Shown: piece by piece, positions 1 through 10,060 of the stretch
Numbering within the stretch: position 1 is the first letter of the stretch
Layout: each line of letters starts with the position of its first letter
Assembly: GCF_004345645.1 (NCBI RefSeq)
Contig: NZ_SLWS01000004.1
Span: 124,001-188,000, forward strand
Direction: 5' to 3'
DNA length: 64,000 bases
Source: Actinocrispum wychmicini
GTDB lineage: Bacteria > Actinomycetota > Actinomycetes > Mycobacteriales > Pseudonocardiaceae
Notes under the pieces: model-generated
Seen by the model: only the letters and a program-made list of their open reading frames with translations
The model's database searches: none
What the model was told of the DNA's origin: nothing
Position numbers and translations under genes: made by a program

Positions 1-1421
1 AGGACCGCGCCGGTGCCGATCAGGTTGGGCACACCGCCTCCGGGCAGCACCCCGTCGACGGTGACTGAGGTGGCGACGCCTGCGGCAGGGTCGGTGTAGG
101 CCCAGTTGAGCCAGATGTTGTTGCCGTTACCGCCGGCGTCGGAGACTCCGATGGACGGGTTGAAGTCGTCGCTGGTGCCGCTGCGGTAGGCGATGGCGAC
201 GAAGGGGACGTTGTCGCTCAGCCGGATCGCGCCGTAGCGGATGCCGGGGAAACCGGCGATGGCGATGCCGTGGGTGAACCAGATGAAGTTGCCGACCTGG
301 TAGGGCGACCATACGATGCGCCCGTCGAGCGGGTCCAACTGGGTGGCGGTGCCGGGCTGGTTGACCTGCCGTGGCGGGCCGTTGAACGCGGAGTTCACCG
401 TGGACTGCAGGGTCAGGGTGGTGCCCGGTCCGGCGCTGTTGGTCATCCGGTAGAGGTTGTATCCGGTGCCGTTCACCGAGGACAGGAAGTAGCTGTTGGC
501 GGTGGGCGGGATCGGGTTGCCGCCGACGGTCACCGGCTGGGTGGTGAAGCTGACCGCGAACGCGGGAAAGCTGAACCCGGCGCCGGAGTAGGCCGCCGAC
601 TTCGGGATCGAGAACGCCGCCGAGTTGATGTAGCCGGGGTTGAAGTTGTTGCTGGACAACAGCAGTGCGTCCCTGTCCTGCCCCAGTTGCGGGTAGTCCA
701 GCAGGGTGCCGGCGGGGTACAGGCTGCCGTTGAAGGTCACCCGGAAGACCCACCAGCCGCCGCACGCGTTGCCGCTCTGGCTGGTCGCGACATACAACGC
801 TGCCGCCCCTGTCGCGGATGGTGGTGTCAGCGACACCACCATGCTGAACCGGTCGTTGAGGTTGTCGTACTGCACTCGCGGATCGAACACATCCTCAGTG
901 GCCCCAAGGAATCCGGCCAAGGTCGCGGTGCACTGTTGGCCGCCGGACTTGTCGTAGACGGTGAAGCGCCGGTTGACCGTCTCCACGATCTGCGTCGCGC
1001 CCGACGCGGCGTTGATGTCCGACGGTTGCGCGCCACCGCCACCGGCCTGATCGATGCCGTTGAAATTCGCGTTGATCGTGCCAGGAGCCGTCAACGGTCG
1101 CACGCCACGGCCGGTGTTCGGGCCCCCAGTCACACGGGCGGTTGATGCGGCAACAGGTTTGGTGCCACGGGGCGCCGCTGCGGGCAGGCTTGCGCCCGCG
1201 GGCCGCCCGTCCTGTCCGAGCGGGACATGCTCCGGACCGGCTGTTGTGGCGGCAAGCTCGGCCACGTCCTTGACCTGTACCGCGCGTGCCGTCGCGGCGC
1301 CTGTGCCACCGGCGGGAATCCGCGCAGCGTCCGTATGTGCCGACGCCAGACTGACGGGGGCGACTAACAGACTTGGCACCACAGTGGCCGCAAATACTGC
1401 GGGCCAACGTTTGAGAATCAC
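1..1421 (-). CDS. Secreted protein of unknown function, partial (C-terminus beyond window)
   Basis: Leftward frame open from a GTG at 1421 to the window edge (about 473 residues visible, no stop). An AGGGGAGGA ribosome site lies 4 nt before the GTG, which decides the start. The N-terminus is a classical signal peptide (Lys-Arg, then a hydrophobic Ala/Val/Leu stretch ending near ASA). The rest is rich in Gly, Asn, Ser and Thr with phrases such as NANFNGIDQ and GNNIWLNW, as in secreted beta-rich proteins. No catalytic motif is recognised. It is divergent from a secreted BNR-repeat protein and may belong to the same extracellular group. Function unknown; the existence of the gene is well supported. 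Confidence 0.8.
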   Translation of the reverse strand, partial: MILKRWPAVFAATVVPSLLVAPVSLASAHTDAARIPAGGTGAATARAVQVKDVAELAATTAGPEHVPLGQDGRPAGASLPAAAPRGTKPVAASTARVTGGPNTGRGVRPLTAPGTINANFNGIDQAGGGGAQPSDINAASGATQIVETVNRRFTVYDKSGGQQCTATLAGFLGATEDVFDPRVQYDNLNDRFSMVVSLTPPSATGAAALYVATSQSGNACGGWWVFRVTFNGSLYPAGTLLDYPQLGQDRDALLLSSNNFNPGYINSAAFSIPKSAAYSGAGFSFPAFAVSFTTQPVTVGGNPIPPTANSYFLSSVNGTGYNLYRMTNSAGPGTTLTLQSTVNSAFNGPPRQVNQPGTATQLDPLDGRIVWSPYQVGNFIWFTHGIAIAGFPGIRYGAIRLSDNVPFVAIAYRSGTSDDFNPSIGVSDAGGNGNNIWLNWAYTDPAAGVATSVTVDGVLPGGGVPNLIGTGAV

Positions 1422-1887
1422 TTGTCCTCCCCTAGAAGCAGCTATGAGTCGCGATCTTCCGAATCGGCAGCGATTCACCTCTGGCGACGCGAAACCCCAG
1501 TCGCAACAGCAGACAATCTGCTCACCCGCGCTCGTCGCTGTCAATGCGGAGCCAAATGGCCCTATTCTCGTGGTATTCGCGAAACGATGTCTCGGGCAGG
1601 AGTGCTTACCCGGCTACAGTAGTTCGGCCACGGAGTCGATCCCGTTGGTACGTCATAAGGGGCACACCTCGGTGAACGAGAAGGTGTCGCGGGCAGCCCT
1701 CTCCGGCACTGCCTGGAATGCCGGAAAAGAGTGGCTGTGCCGGAAAGGCGGGTTCACTACTTCCGGTGTGGGCTGAACGGTCCAGCCTCCGTGCTGGGCT
1801 TGGTTTCCGTCGATCGTCCGGTGACATTGGACCTTGTCGCGGGTTAGCGTGCCTTCCTGATCAGGGGATTCGCGGGCGAGGTGCGAT
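1422..1887. other. Divergent intergenic region, no gene seen
   Basis: 466 bp between two divergently transcribed secreted-protein genes. Short open frames here have no family resemblance or ribosome sites. It presumably carries both promoters, but no clear -35/-10 pair or dyad stands out. Confidence 0.5.
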
Positions 1888-4272
1888 ATGTTCGGTTTCC
1901 GTCGGTTATGGGCTTCGTGGCGTTTTGCGCGTCTGGTGGCGATTGTTGCCGCAGTGGTGGTCGCGGCCGGGGTGTTGACCTCGGCGGCCGCGCAGGTGGC
2001 CGGATCCGAGGATGTGGATCAGGACGCGGACAGTGGGCAAGTCGACGAAGATGAGGATGTGGGCGGTCCGCAAGCACCGGCGGACTTTCTGAACGACCGG
2101 TTCTCATCGTTCCAGACAGTCACGGACGATCAGGTCCAGCAGGCCGAGGCGCAGGCCGCCGAGTTCGGCGAGAACGGCGAGAACTGGCGCCTGGTGGGAC
2201 CGTCCAACGTCGGCGGGCGGGTGACCGGTCTCGTGGTGGACCCGAGGCGCCCCAACACGATCTACGTCGCGGCGGCCGGTGGCGGGGTGTGGCGCAGCAC
2301 GGACGCCGGCAACACCTTCCAGTCCGCATGGCCGTCCAGGCTGCCGCAGGCGCTTGGCGCTCTGGAGATGGGACGGGACGGCACGTTGTGGGCAGGCACG
2401 GGCGAGGCCAATCCGTCCGGCGGCGGGCTGACGTTCTTCGGCAACGGCGTGTACCGGTCCGATGACGGCGGCCGGTCCTGGGACTCCTGGGGCCTTACCC
2501 ACAGCGGTTCCATCGGCAGGATCCTGGTCGACCCGGTGAACCCGCGGCGGGTCTTCGTGGCCGCGACCGGCAACCTGTCCGGAACGGCCCAGCAGCGTGG
2601 CATCTACCGACTGGACAACAACGGCCGGGACTGGCGGCTCGTGCTGCCGGCGCCGAACAAGACCACCGGTGGCGTCGATCTGGCGATGGATCCCACCAAC
2701 CACAATCGGATCTACGCCGTGCTGTGGGATCACCAGCGCAACAACGGCGCTCGCGTCTATGGCGGTGTCGGCTCCGGACTGTTCCGGTCCGACAACGGCG
2801 GCGACACGTGGACCAGGCTGGAGAACGTGATCGGCACCGCGCCGACCGACAAGACCGGCACCGGGCTGCACAGTGACGCCACCCTCGGCCGCATCGGCAT
2901 CGCAGTCGCGCCGAACGACCCGAACCGGGTATACGTCATCACAGCTACGCAATACGGTCCGGACAAAGGTTTCTACTACTCCAACGACGGCGGGACCACG
3001 CTCGCGCCGGGCGGGCACGCCGGCGGCGACAGTGGCTACGCCTGGTGGTTCGGCAAGTTGTGGGTCGACCCGAAGGACAAGACGCATCTGTTCGAGGCGG
3101 ACGTGAACCTGCGGGAGTCCACCGACAGCGGCACCACCTGGCACGTGTCGGCCGGTGTGCACGCCGACCAGCACGCGATGCAATGGGACCCGAACCAGCC
3201 CGGCCGGGTCTACCTCGGCAACGACGGTGGTGTCTACCGGTCGGACACCAACGGCGCGTCGGCCAGTTGGGTACATGCCACTTACGAGCCCTTCAACCAG
3301 TCCTACCACCTGGCCGTGGCCCGGGACGACCCGACGCGGCTGGCCACCGGCCTGCAGGACAACGGCAGCGTCCGGACCTGGACGGCCACGACCCCGCCGG
3401 GTGATCTGACGCAGTGGAACGCGTACGGCGGGGGAGACGGCCACGAGGTGCTGATCGACTACAGCGACCACAACGTGTACTACGAGTGCTCACAGGTCGG
3501 TGTCTGCCACCGGCATGAGGACTCGAGCGGCACGTCGAAGTCGATCAACTTCGGCGCCCGACACTCCACCAGAACCACCACGGACGCCCCGATCATCCAG
3601 GACCCGAACAATCCCAACATCGTGTACTTCGGCGGCAACGTCCTGGACCGCTCCACCGACCGCGGCACCACCTTCACCCAGATCAGCCCACCCGGCGACT
3701 TCCTGACCGGTCCAGTGCCGCCGAACGAGGACGACAAGGGACCGTTCTACGCCAACGAGTACGCGACCATCACGTGGATCGCGCCTGCGAAGACCGACCC
3801 CAACACGATCTACCTCGGCACCGACACCGGTCGCCTCTGGAAGACGACCGACCTCGGGGCGCACTGGACCGAGTTCACCGGCAAGGGACTGCCCACCCGG
3901 TGGGTCAACAGTGTCGTGGTGGACCCCACCGACGCGCGACACGTGTTCGTGGCATTCTCCGGCTACCGCGAGGGCGATCTCGCCGCGAACGTCTGGGAAA
4001 GCACGGACGGCGGGACCAACTGGGACAACATCAGCGGCCGGCTGCCCAACGCGCCGGTCGAGATGCTCGCCTACGACCAGTCGAGGCAACGGCTGTACGC
4101 CGCCACTGACCTCGGTGTGTTCGTCAACCGCGACGGCCGGCGCAACTGGCGGCGTCTGGGTCGAGGACTGCCCAACACGTCCATCCTGGATATCAAGATC
4201 ACGGGCGACGGACGAACCCTGTACGCCGCCACCTTCGGCCGCAGCGTCTGGGCCGTCCGTATCGACGACTGA
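1888..4272 (+). CDS. Secreted BNR/Asp-box repeat protein (WD40/YVTN/BNR-like)
   Basis: 794 residues. Residues about 12-36 form a membrane or signal segment, followed by an acidic Asp/Glu linker (about 40-62) and then beta-propeller repeats to the C-terminus. Asp-box motifs are visible: STDAGNTF, SDDGGRSW, SDNGGDTW, STDSGTTW, STDRGTTF, TTDLGAHW and STDGGTNW. Such repeats form sialidase- or VPS10-like propellers; proteins of this length are often called glycosyl hydrolases without proof of activity. No catalytic residues can be assigned. It ends in a convergent arrangement with another BNR gene across a strong hairpin. Probably extracellular; substrate unknown. Confidence 0.85.
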   Translation: MFGFRRLWASWRFARLVAIVAAVVVAAGVLTSAAAQVAGSEDVDQDADSGQVDEDEDVGGPQAPADFLNDRFSSFQTVTDDQVQQAEAQAAEFGENGENWRLVGPSNVGGRVTGLVVDPRRPNTIYVAAAGGGVWRSTDAGNTFQSAWPSRLPQALGALEMGRDGTLWAGTGEANPSGGGLTFFGNGVYRSDDGGRSWDSWGLTHSGSIGRILVDPVNPRRVFVAATGNLSGTAQQRGIYRLDNNGRDWRLVLPAPNKTTGGVDLAMDPTNHNRIYAVLWDHQRNNGARVYGGVGSGLFRSDNGGDTWTRLENVIGTAPTDKTGTGLHSDATLGRIGIAVAPNDPNRVYVITATQYGPDKGFYYSNDGGTTLAPGGHAGGDSGYAWWFGKLWVDPKDKTHLFEADVNLRESTDSGTTWHVSAGVHADQHAMQWDPNQPGRVYLGNDGGVYRSDTNGASASWVHATYEPFNQSYHLAVARDDPTRLATGLQDNGSVRTWTATTPPGDLTQWNAYGGGDGHEVLIDYSDHNVYYECSQVGVCHRHEDSSGTSKSINFGARHSTRTTTDAPIIQDPNNPNIVYFGGNVLDRSTDRGTTFTQISPPGDFLTGPVPPNEDDKGPFYANEYATITWIAPAKTDPNTIYLGTDTGRLWKTTDLGAHWTEFTGKGLPTRWVNSVVVDPTDARHVFVAFSGYREGDLAANVWESTDGGTNWDNISGRLPNAPVEMLAYDQSRQRLYAATDLGVFVNRDGRRNWRRLGRGLPNTSILDIKITGDGRTLYAATFGRSVWAVRIDD

Positions 4273-4760
4273 CATGCGGAGGTAGCCAGCTCGGACGAGC
4301 AGGAAGTCGAAATGCCGCGGTCGACGTGGCGAAGTGGAGGGTGTTGAGCTGGTACTTGTCGAATCCGATCGCGCAGCAGGTCGTCGACTGCCCGCGAAGG
4401 GTGTGGGTGGCTGACGCCACCCATAGCCACGTGCTGATGCCGACCGCGAGCAAGAAGGTGATGGACGCATTCGCGGCGTCGCCCTGCACCAGCCAGCCGG
4501 GTCGGTCGACATCAACCTCCACGCCGACAGATGCACCGCGAGCGAGCACATCCGGCGTCGACCTCGGTGAGGCATCCAAGATCGCGATCGTCGCCCCAGC
4601 AACGACGCGATGTGCATCCGGCTGACCTCGCCGACCACGGGAGAGGACCTCGCCTACTACCAAATCCTGCGCCGCAGCAGTACTTCTGACTTGTGGGAGC
4701 CGCCAGGCAGAGCACCAGACTCCCTGGCGACGTACCATGACACCGCACCCAGACACAACA
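4273..4760. other. Intergenic region without supported genes
   Basis: Nearly 490 bp between two convergent BNR-protein genes. Open frames on both strands lack ribosome sites and recognisable domains, and none is favoured by codon pattern. It may hold degraded coding sequence, but I cannot name its source. Confidence 0.4.
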
Positions 4761-4801
4761 CCTGCTTGCACCCCGGACCGTTGGGCCGGGGTGCAAGCAG
4801 G
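4761..4801. terminator. Bidirectional hairpin terminator
   Basis: A perfect 16-bp inverted repeat: CCTGCTTGCACCCCGG at 4761-4776 and its reverse complement at 4786-4801, with a 9-nt loop. It lies 4 nt beyond the stop of the leftward gene and downstream of the rightward one, so it can end transcription from both sides. There is no long T-tract, as is usual in actinobacteria. Confidence 0.8.
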
Positions 4802-4805
4802 ATTG

Positions 4806-7800
4806 TCAGGTGGTGAAGTAGGTCAGGACTCGTTTCATGAGGTCTGCTTTCTGGGTGGCGGTTCCGTATCCCTCCAGTGGGAATGCGAGGAAGACGACCT
4901 TGTACGGTCCGGCGGCCACGGTGAGTGCGTCGGGTGCGGTGGTGTCGTCGGTGAACGCGGCGGTGGCCGGTGCGATCGGGGTGACTTCGTCCTCGAAGGT
5001 GGCGTTGAGCACGGAATGGTCGAGCGGGACGGCTGCGATGCCGTCGGTGACCGGGTTTCCGGGCACGCCGTGCACGGCGGTGGTCGCCTTGTCGTTCTGC
5101 CGTTCGGTGCCGTCCCAGGCGATGTGCAGGTAGTCGTGCACGAACGCGGTGGTGCCGGCGGCCTGGTCCAGGATGTCCTGGCCGGACAGGAACAGGCGTC
5201 CGCCGCCGTCGAGGAATGTCTTGAGCAGTCCTTCATACGGTGTGACCGGGGCGGGGAAGGTTTTGCCGGTGAACCAGACCACGTTGCGGTGTGCCGTGAC
5301 GTAAGTCCTTGGCAACGCTTGGTCGGCGGACAGGTCCCAGTAGCTGAACTTCACTCCGTTGGCGGTCAGGGCATCCTGGTATGCCGTCTGAACGTTCGGG
5401 GCGCCGAGATCCTGGTCGACAATCAGGGTGTCGACGGCCACCGCGATGGTGGTCAGGGTGCCCGAGCCGCCAACTGTGGCATTTCCGCTGGATTTCACGG
5501 TCAGTGCGGTGTCGTTGGTCGCAGCATTGGCCGCGTCGGCGGGCACGGTTACCTTCACACAGACGTCGGTGCTGCTGCCCGGTGCCACGGTGGGTGTGGT
5601 GGGTGCGGGCGTCGTGCACGTGGCGTCAAAGGTCTTGGCCGGCCAGGCGCTGGTCGTGGACAACGTGTAGGTGTCCGGCTGGAAGCCCTTGTTGGTCAGG
5701 TGGACGGTGTAGCTGGCGTCGGTGCCGACCCGGGCGCCGCCCTTCTGTTCGGCTGCGGTTATGGTGACGCTGTGCGCGGGCGCGATCGGCACGGTGTGCG
5801 GGCTGCCCGAGGCGTCAACGCCTTGGTCGGACCTCAGTGTGATGCCGTCGTTGACGATCGACGTCACTGAACTGGGCAGGCGGTTGGCGATCTGGGCGGT
5901 GAAGTTGACGGATGTGGTGCCGCCGGTCTGGACTGTGAGGTCACGCCATCGGATGGAGTCACCGCGCGATGTGCCGCCGTTGTCGGCTGAGACGAAGCCG
6001 GTCCGCGCGGGCAGCGGCACGTCCAGCCGGACACCCGTGGCGGGGGCGTTGCCGTCATTGTGGATGGTGACTGTGTAGTGGACCTGGCTGCCAGGGCCGA
6101 CCGGCAGCCCATTGTCTGATGTGGACACCGCGAGCGCCGGTGTGGACACGCCGGTGTCCAATGTGTACGCGGCGCGGCCGTGGGTGCCGGCGACCAGGGT
6201 GGCGTGGCTGGCGTCGTAGTCCAGTTGCCACACGGCGACCTTCGGCATGTCCGTGCCCAGGCGTTTCCAGGTGCGGCCGCCGTTCCTGCTGCTGAACGGG
6301 CCGACGTCAGTGCCGATGTACAGCGTGTTGTCGTCGGACGGGTCCAGGATCACGGAGTTGACTGGGACGTCCGGCAGCCGGCCGCTGATGTCGTCCCAGT
6401 GTTGTCCGCCGTCGGTGGTCTTGAACACGTGGCCGCGGTTGCGTGGGGTGGCGGCGCCGAAGCCGGCGTAGGACGCGTAGGCGACCCGCCAGTTGGACCG
6501 GTCGACCGCGAACTGGGTGATCGGCCGGTTGGGCAGGGACTTCTGGCCCACGCGAGTCCACGTTGGATTGTTCGAGGTCACCGCGTTCGGGCTGACCGAC
6601 ACCACGCCGTCGTCTGTGCCGACGTAGACGCCGTCGCCGCCTTGGGCGAGGCCGATCGCGCTGATGAAGCAGCCACGGGCGCCGTTGGGCGCCGCGCCCG
6701 GACAGCCGGTGGACAGGTCCGGGCTGATCGTGTCGAAGTGCACGTCACCAGCGGAGGCCGCTTCGGCGTTGTTGGTGCGGTAGAGCCGGTAGGTTCCCAG
6801 GAAGATCTGGTTGGGGTTGCTCTGGTTCTGCACCCAGGGCACGTAGAACTCGGCGCGGTCGGTCAGGTTGATACCGCCGTCGATGGTTTCGTTGCCGAAG
6901 AACGTGCCCACCTCGGACGGGTTGTACCGGTACGGCGAGATTCCGAAGAAGGTCCCGAACACGTACGCGGGCAGGTTCGGGTTGAGCGGGTTGGTGGTGG
7001 TCCGGTCGACGAGCACCTGGCCGCCGTCCCCACCGGCTTGGTCGAACCAGCGGCTGTTGGCCAGCGACCGGCGGAGCGTCCCGTTGTCCTGGGTGCCGCC
7101 CCAGTACTGGCCGGGGACCTGAGGCACGGTGGCGATGCTGGTGTACTGGGTGATCCGCAGCCCGGTGGAGTGGATCAGGGCGCCGCTGGTGGGGTCGACT
7201 GTGCCGTTGAGGTTTTCCCACTGTGCGGCGGAAAGAGGATCCGCGGCGCCGTTGCGTCCGCCGCCGGTGAACGACTGCCAGATGCCGCCGTCGTTGCCGA
7301 TCACGACGTGCTGGGTGTTGGTGGGTTGGAAGGCGAAGGCGTGGAAGTCCGGGTGCAGGTCGTAGCCGAGGCTCTTCCAGGTCGCCCCGCCGTCGGTGCT
7401 CCGGAAGACGCCGCCGGACTGCGGCGAGTTGTTGTAGCCGTAGCTGCCGCCGACGTAGACGACGTTCGGGTTGGTCGGGTCGGGTTTGACGAAGTTGTCG
7501 TAGAAGCATTGCGTGCCACAGGAACCAGCGACCGCGTCCGGCCCTGAGCCGGGTGCGGTCACCGTCCACGTCGTGCCGCCGTCGACGGTCTTCCACACCT
7601 GCGAGGGGTGGTAGGTGTCGGACAGATCGAAGTAGTCGAAGTTGGTGTAGATCGTGGGGTTGGCCGCGCCGTTCGGGTGCGACAGACCCAGCGCGAACCG
7701 GGTGCCGCCTTCCAGGAAGTTGCCGGCCGGCAGGGTGCCCAACGTGCTGGTCCAGGTCGCGCCGCCGTCGGTGGAACGGTAGATCGCGTCGCCCCAGAAG

Positions 7801-8276
7801 GACGCCCACAGCATCCTGGGGTTGCGTGGGTCCATCACCAGATCGGTCGCGCCGTGCAGTTCGTCCTTGGTGCCCCTCTTCAAGGTCCAGTTCCGGCCGC
7901 CGTCCCGGGACTCCCACACGCCGAACTGGGCGTCGGTGGGATGCGTCATGCGCTTCGCCCCGCCCCGGCCGCGCAGGGTCGCGAGGTAGACGTGGTCGGG
8001 GTTGGTCGGGTCGACCTCGATGGCCGAGCTGGCCTGGCCGTTGAACTGGTCACTGGAGACCCGGGCCCAGCTCACGCCGCCGTCCGTGGACTTGTAGACG
8101 CCGTCGCCGTAGTAGCTGTCGCCGGACAGCGCGCCCTCGCCGGAACCGGCGTAGATGATCTTGTCGTTGCTTGGGGCGATCGCCAGCGCGCCCACCGAAC
8201 CGCGACGACCCAGTACCGACGGCCCATCACCGCCCCTTCCCGGCGAGCAGCCATGCGCGGCCTCGTCACTCAACAT
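4806..8276 (-). CDS. BNR-repeat protein with DUF11-like and C-terminal ThuA/GATase-like domains; N-terminally truncated
   Basis: 1156 residues from ATG 8276, which has GGTGAG 5 nt upstream; the frame is open further upstream without a signal peptide. Order: beta-propeller with Asp-boxes (STDGGVSW, STDGGATW, TTDGGQHW and others) to about residue 715; a conserved-repeat (DUF11/CARDB-like) domain (VHYTVTIHNDGNAPATGV); a second Ig-like NEW3-type domain; and a C-terminal Rossmann-like region (VVWFTGKTF, GGGRLFLSGQD) resembling ThuA/GATase-like domains. Compared with the neighbouring BNR gene, it starts at the second propeller blade. The first blade, the linker and any signal peptide (roughly 150 residues) are absent, so it may be exported poorly or be a decaying gene. 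Confidence 0.75.
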   Translation of the reverse strand: MLSDEAAHGCSPGRGGDGPSVLGRRGSVGALAIAPSNDKIIYAGSGEGALSGDSYYGDGVYKSTDGGVSWARVSSDQFNGQASSAIEVDPTNPDHVYLATLRGRGGAKRMTHPTDAQFGVWESRDGGRNWTLKRGTKDELHGATDLVMDPRNPRMLWASFWGDAIYRSTDGGATWTSTLGTLPAGNFLEGGTRFALGLSHPNGAANPTIYTNFDYFDLSDTYHPSQVWKTVDGGTTWTVTAPGSGPDAVAGSCGTQCFYDNFVKPDPTNPNVVYVGGSYGYNNSPQSGGVFRSTDGGATWKSLGYDLHPDFHAFAFQPTNTQHVVIGNDGGIWQSFTGGGRNGAADPLSAAQWENLNGTVDPTSGALIHSTGLRITQYTSIATVPQVPGQYWGGTQDNGTLRRSLANSRWFDQAGGDGGQVLVDRTTTNPLNPNLPAYVFGTFFGISPYRYNPSEVGTFFGNETIDGGINLTDRAEFYVPWVQNQSNPNQIFLGTYRLYRTNNAEAASAGDVHFDTISPDLSTGCPGAAPNGARGCFISAIGLAQGGDGVYVGTDDGVVSVSPNAVTSNNPTWTRVGQKSLPNRPITQFAVDRSNWRVAYASYAGFGAATPRNRGHVFKTTDGGQHWDDISGRLPDVPVNSVILDPSDDNTLYIGTDVGPFSSRNGGRTWKRLGTDMPKVAVWQLDYDASHATLVAGTHGRAAYTLDTGVSTPALAVSTSDNGLPVGPGSQVHYTVTIHNDGNAPATGVRLDVPLPARTGFVSADNGGTSRGDSIRWRDLTVQTGGTTSVNFTAQIANRLPSSVTSIVNDGITLRSDQGVDASGSPHTVPIAPAHSVTITAAEQKGGARVGTDASYTVHLTNKGFQPDTYTLSTTSAWPAKTFDATCTTPAPTTPTVAPGSSTDVCVKVTVPADAANAATNDTALTVKSSGNATVGGSGTLTTIAVAVDTLIVDQDLGAPNVQTAYQDALTANGVKFSYWDLSADQALPRTYVTAHRNVVWFTGKTFPAPVTPYEGLLKTFLDGGGRLFLSGQDILDQAAGTTAFVHDYLHIAWDGTERQNDKATTAVHGVPGNPVTDGIAAVPLDHSVLNATFEDEVTPIAPATAAFTDDTTAPDALTVAAGPYKVVFLAFPLEGYGTATQKADLMKRVLTYFTT

Positions 8277-8421
8277 TGTGCTCACCAAGCACCACGTGAC
8301 AAGAGGTGGCTCTCGGGCGGAGCGGGCGACGGATTTGCTTTGTCCATTGTAAACAAACAGGAGTAACGAACATCCGCCCCTGGGACGTGTTCGGGTTCCT
8401 CCTGATGGCGGGTCGCTGCGA

Positions 8422-9937
8422 ATGGCGGTGCGGGCCAGACTGGGTGGCATGCGCCTGGTGATCCTGCTCATTCCTGTCGCAATGGTCGCTTTTACCGCGC
8501 CGGCAACGGCTGCGGTGGTCCCGGCACGAGTAGCGGCCGAACGGGCGCACGCCGCGTTCGACCAGCGGATGGCCGCCAGGCGGCACGCCCACAGCGCGGT
8601 GACGGCGGTGCCACTTGCCGGTGCGCGGGCCGGTGGGTTCGACCGGATCAGCGAGAATCAAACAGGTGAGCAGAGACACGCTGGGACCGTTCGCCGGAGC
8701 CGAGCCGGACACGCAGACCGAGCCGGACATCGCGATCGATCCGAACAATCCCAACGTGATTGTGACAACCTTCCAGCAAGGTCGTTACCAGGACGGAGGA
8801 AGTGCCGACCCCGGGTACGCGACCTCGCAGGACGGCGGGAAAACCTGGGCCGCGGGGAACATGCCGCTGCTGACCAAGGCAGTGGGCGGCCCGTTCGACC
8901 GAGCGTCGGACGCTGCGGTCACGATCGGCCCGGACGGCGCGGTATACCTGCAGACAATCCCGTTCGACCAGAACCACCCGCGCAGCGCGGTGTCCGTCCA
9001 GCGCTCGGACGACGGCGGGCTCAGTTTCGGACCGCCAGTCCTGGTCGTGGACGACAACGACATCAACATCTTCAACGACAAGAACTGGATCGTGGCCGAC
9101 ACGTCCCCGGCGAGCCCGCACCGCGGCCGGCTCTACTCGGTGTGGACGAGGCTCGTCCCCACCGGTGACGTGATACACGCACCTGGCGTTGTCAGCTTCT
9201 CTGACGACCGTGGCCAGACCTGGACCCGTCCGACCAACATCACGTCCGGCACCGTTGACACCGAAGGATTGCTCCCCGTGGTGCAACGCGACGGCTCAGT
9301 CACCGTCGTCTACAACCTCGCCGCGAACATGCGCGACTTCGTGACCGCGCAGACCTCCCATGACGGCGGGCTCACCTGGTCCGCGCCGGTAACCGTGGGG
9401 GAGTTCCTCGGGGCGGTTGTGCCTGGGACTCGCACTGGAGGGCTGCCGGCCGCGGCGATCGACGCGAACACCGGCCGGATCTACGTGACATGGAACGACA
9501 CCCGGTTCAACCCGGACGGCCTCAACAACATCGTGTTGTCGGTGTCCCGGGACGGCGGCCAGACCTGGAGCTCCCCGACCCAGGTCGATCCCAAGGTCGC
9601 CGGGCTGGACCGGTTCACACCGGACGTCGCCGCGGCCGGTGGCTCGGTGCACGTCACCTACCGCACCCGGGCCGCCGGCGGAACCGCGCCCACAGTGGAC
9701 CAGAACTACATCGCCTCCACCGACAACGGAAGGACATTCGGCTTCGAGCACACGGTCGGCCCACCCAGCCAGGTCCAGTGGGCCGCCCAGTCCCTGACCG
9801 CGATCTTCTACGGGGACTACATGGGCGTCGCCGCGACACCGCAGAAGGCCGCCCTGGTCTGGAATGTCTCGTCCCGTCCGCCGATCACCGGCCAGCAGTT
9901 CCACCAAACCACCTGGGCAGCCATCGCCACCAGGTAG
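8422..9937 (+). pseudogene. Secreted sialidase/BNR-like protein split by a 1-nt frameshift
   Basis: Frame one starts at ATG 8422 (or 8449) and encodes a signal peptide (MRLVILLIPVAMVAFTAPAT...) and a linker up to RISENQ. A second frame carries the conserved body, from QVSRDTLGPFAGAEPDTQ through Asp-boxes (SQDGGKTW, SDDGGLSF, SRDGGQTW) to the stop at 9937. Removing one A from the CAAAC run at 8659-8663 joins the two seamlessly (RISENQQVSRDTL). A downstream TTG or GTG could start the body alone, but without export. This may be a pseudogene, programmed slippage or a sequencing error. The body belongs to the exo-alpha-sialidase-like superfamily; substrate unknown. Confidence 0.75.
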
Positions 9938-9960
9938 ACGAACGGCGGGCGGTCGTGGGA

Positions 9961-10022
9961 CCAGCCACTGACCTCGGCGTGTTCATCAACCGCGACGGCC
10001 GGAGCAGCTGGCGGCGGGTGGG
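9961..10022 (+). repeat. Fossil fragment of a BNR-protein blade
   Basis: The about 60 bp encode ATDLGVFINRDGRSSWRR, nearly matching ATDLGVFVNRDGRRNWRR near the C-terminus of the BNR protein ending at 4272 (coding bases about 4104-4165). There is no surrounding frame. It is a leftover of a third full-length BNR gene or of recombination. Confidence 0.7.
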
Positions 10023-10060
10023 CGTGTCAAGTCACATTGGTCGGCCTCTGCGGCGACCAT

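Noticed and set aside
2104..3471. Long leftward open frame of about 455 codons
   Set aside because: Antisense to the BNR gene at 1888-4272, whose domains are clear.
4199..4771. Leftward frame with a hydrophobic stretch (ITFLLAVGISTWLWV)
   Set aside because: It runs through the end of the BNR gene and the terminator, has no ribosome site and no family match.
6180..7547. Long rightward open frame of about 455 codons
   Set aside because: Antisense shadow of the leftward BNR protein; Val/Gly/Asp-rich composition and no ribosome site.
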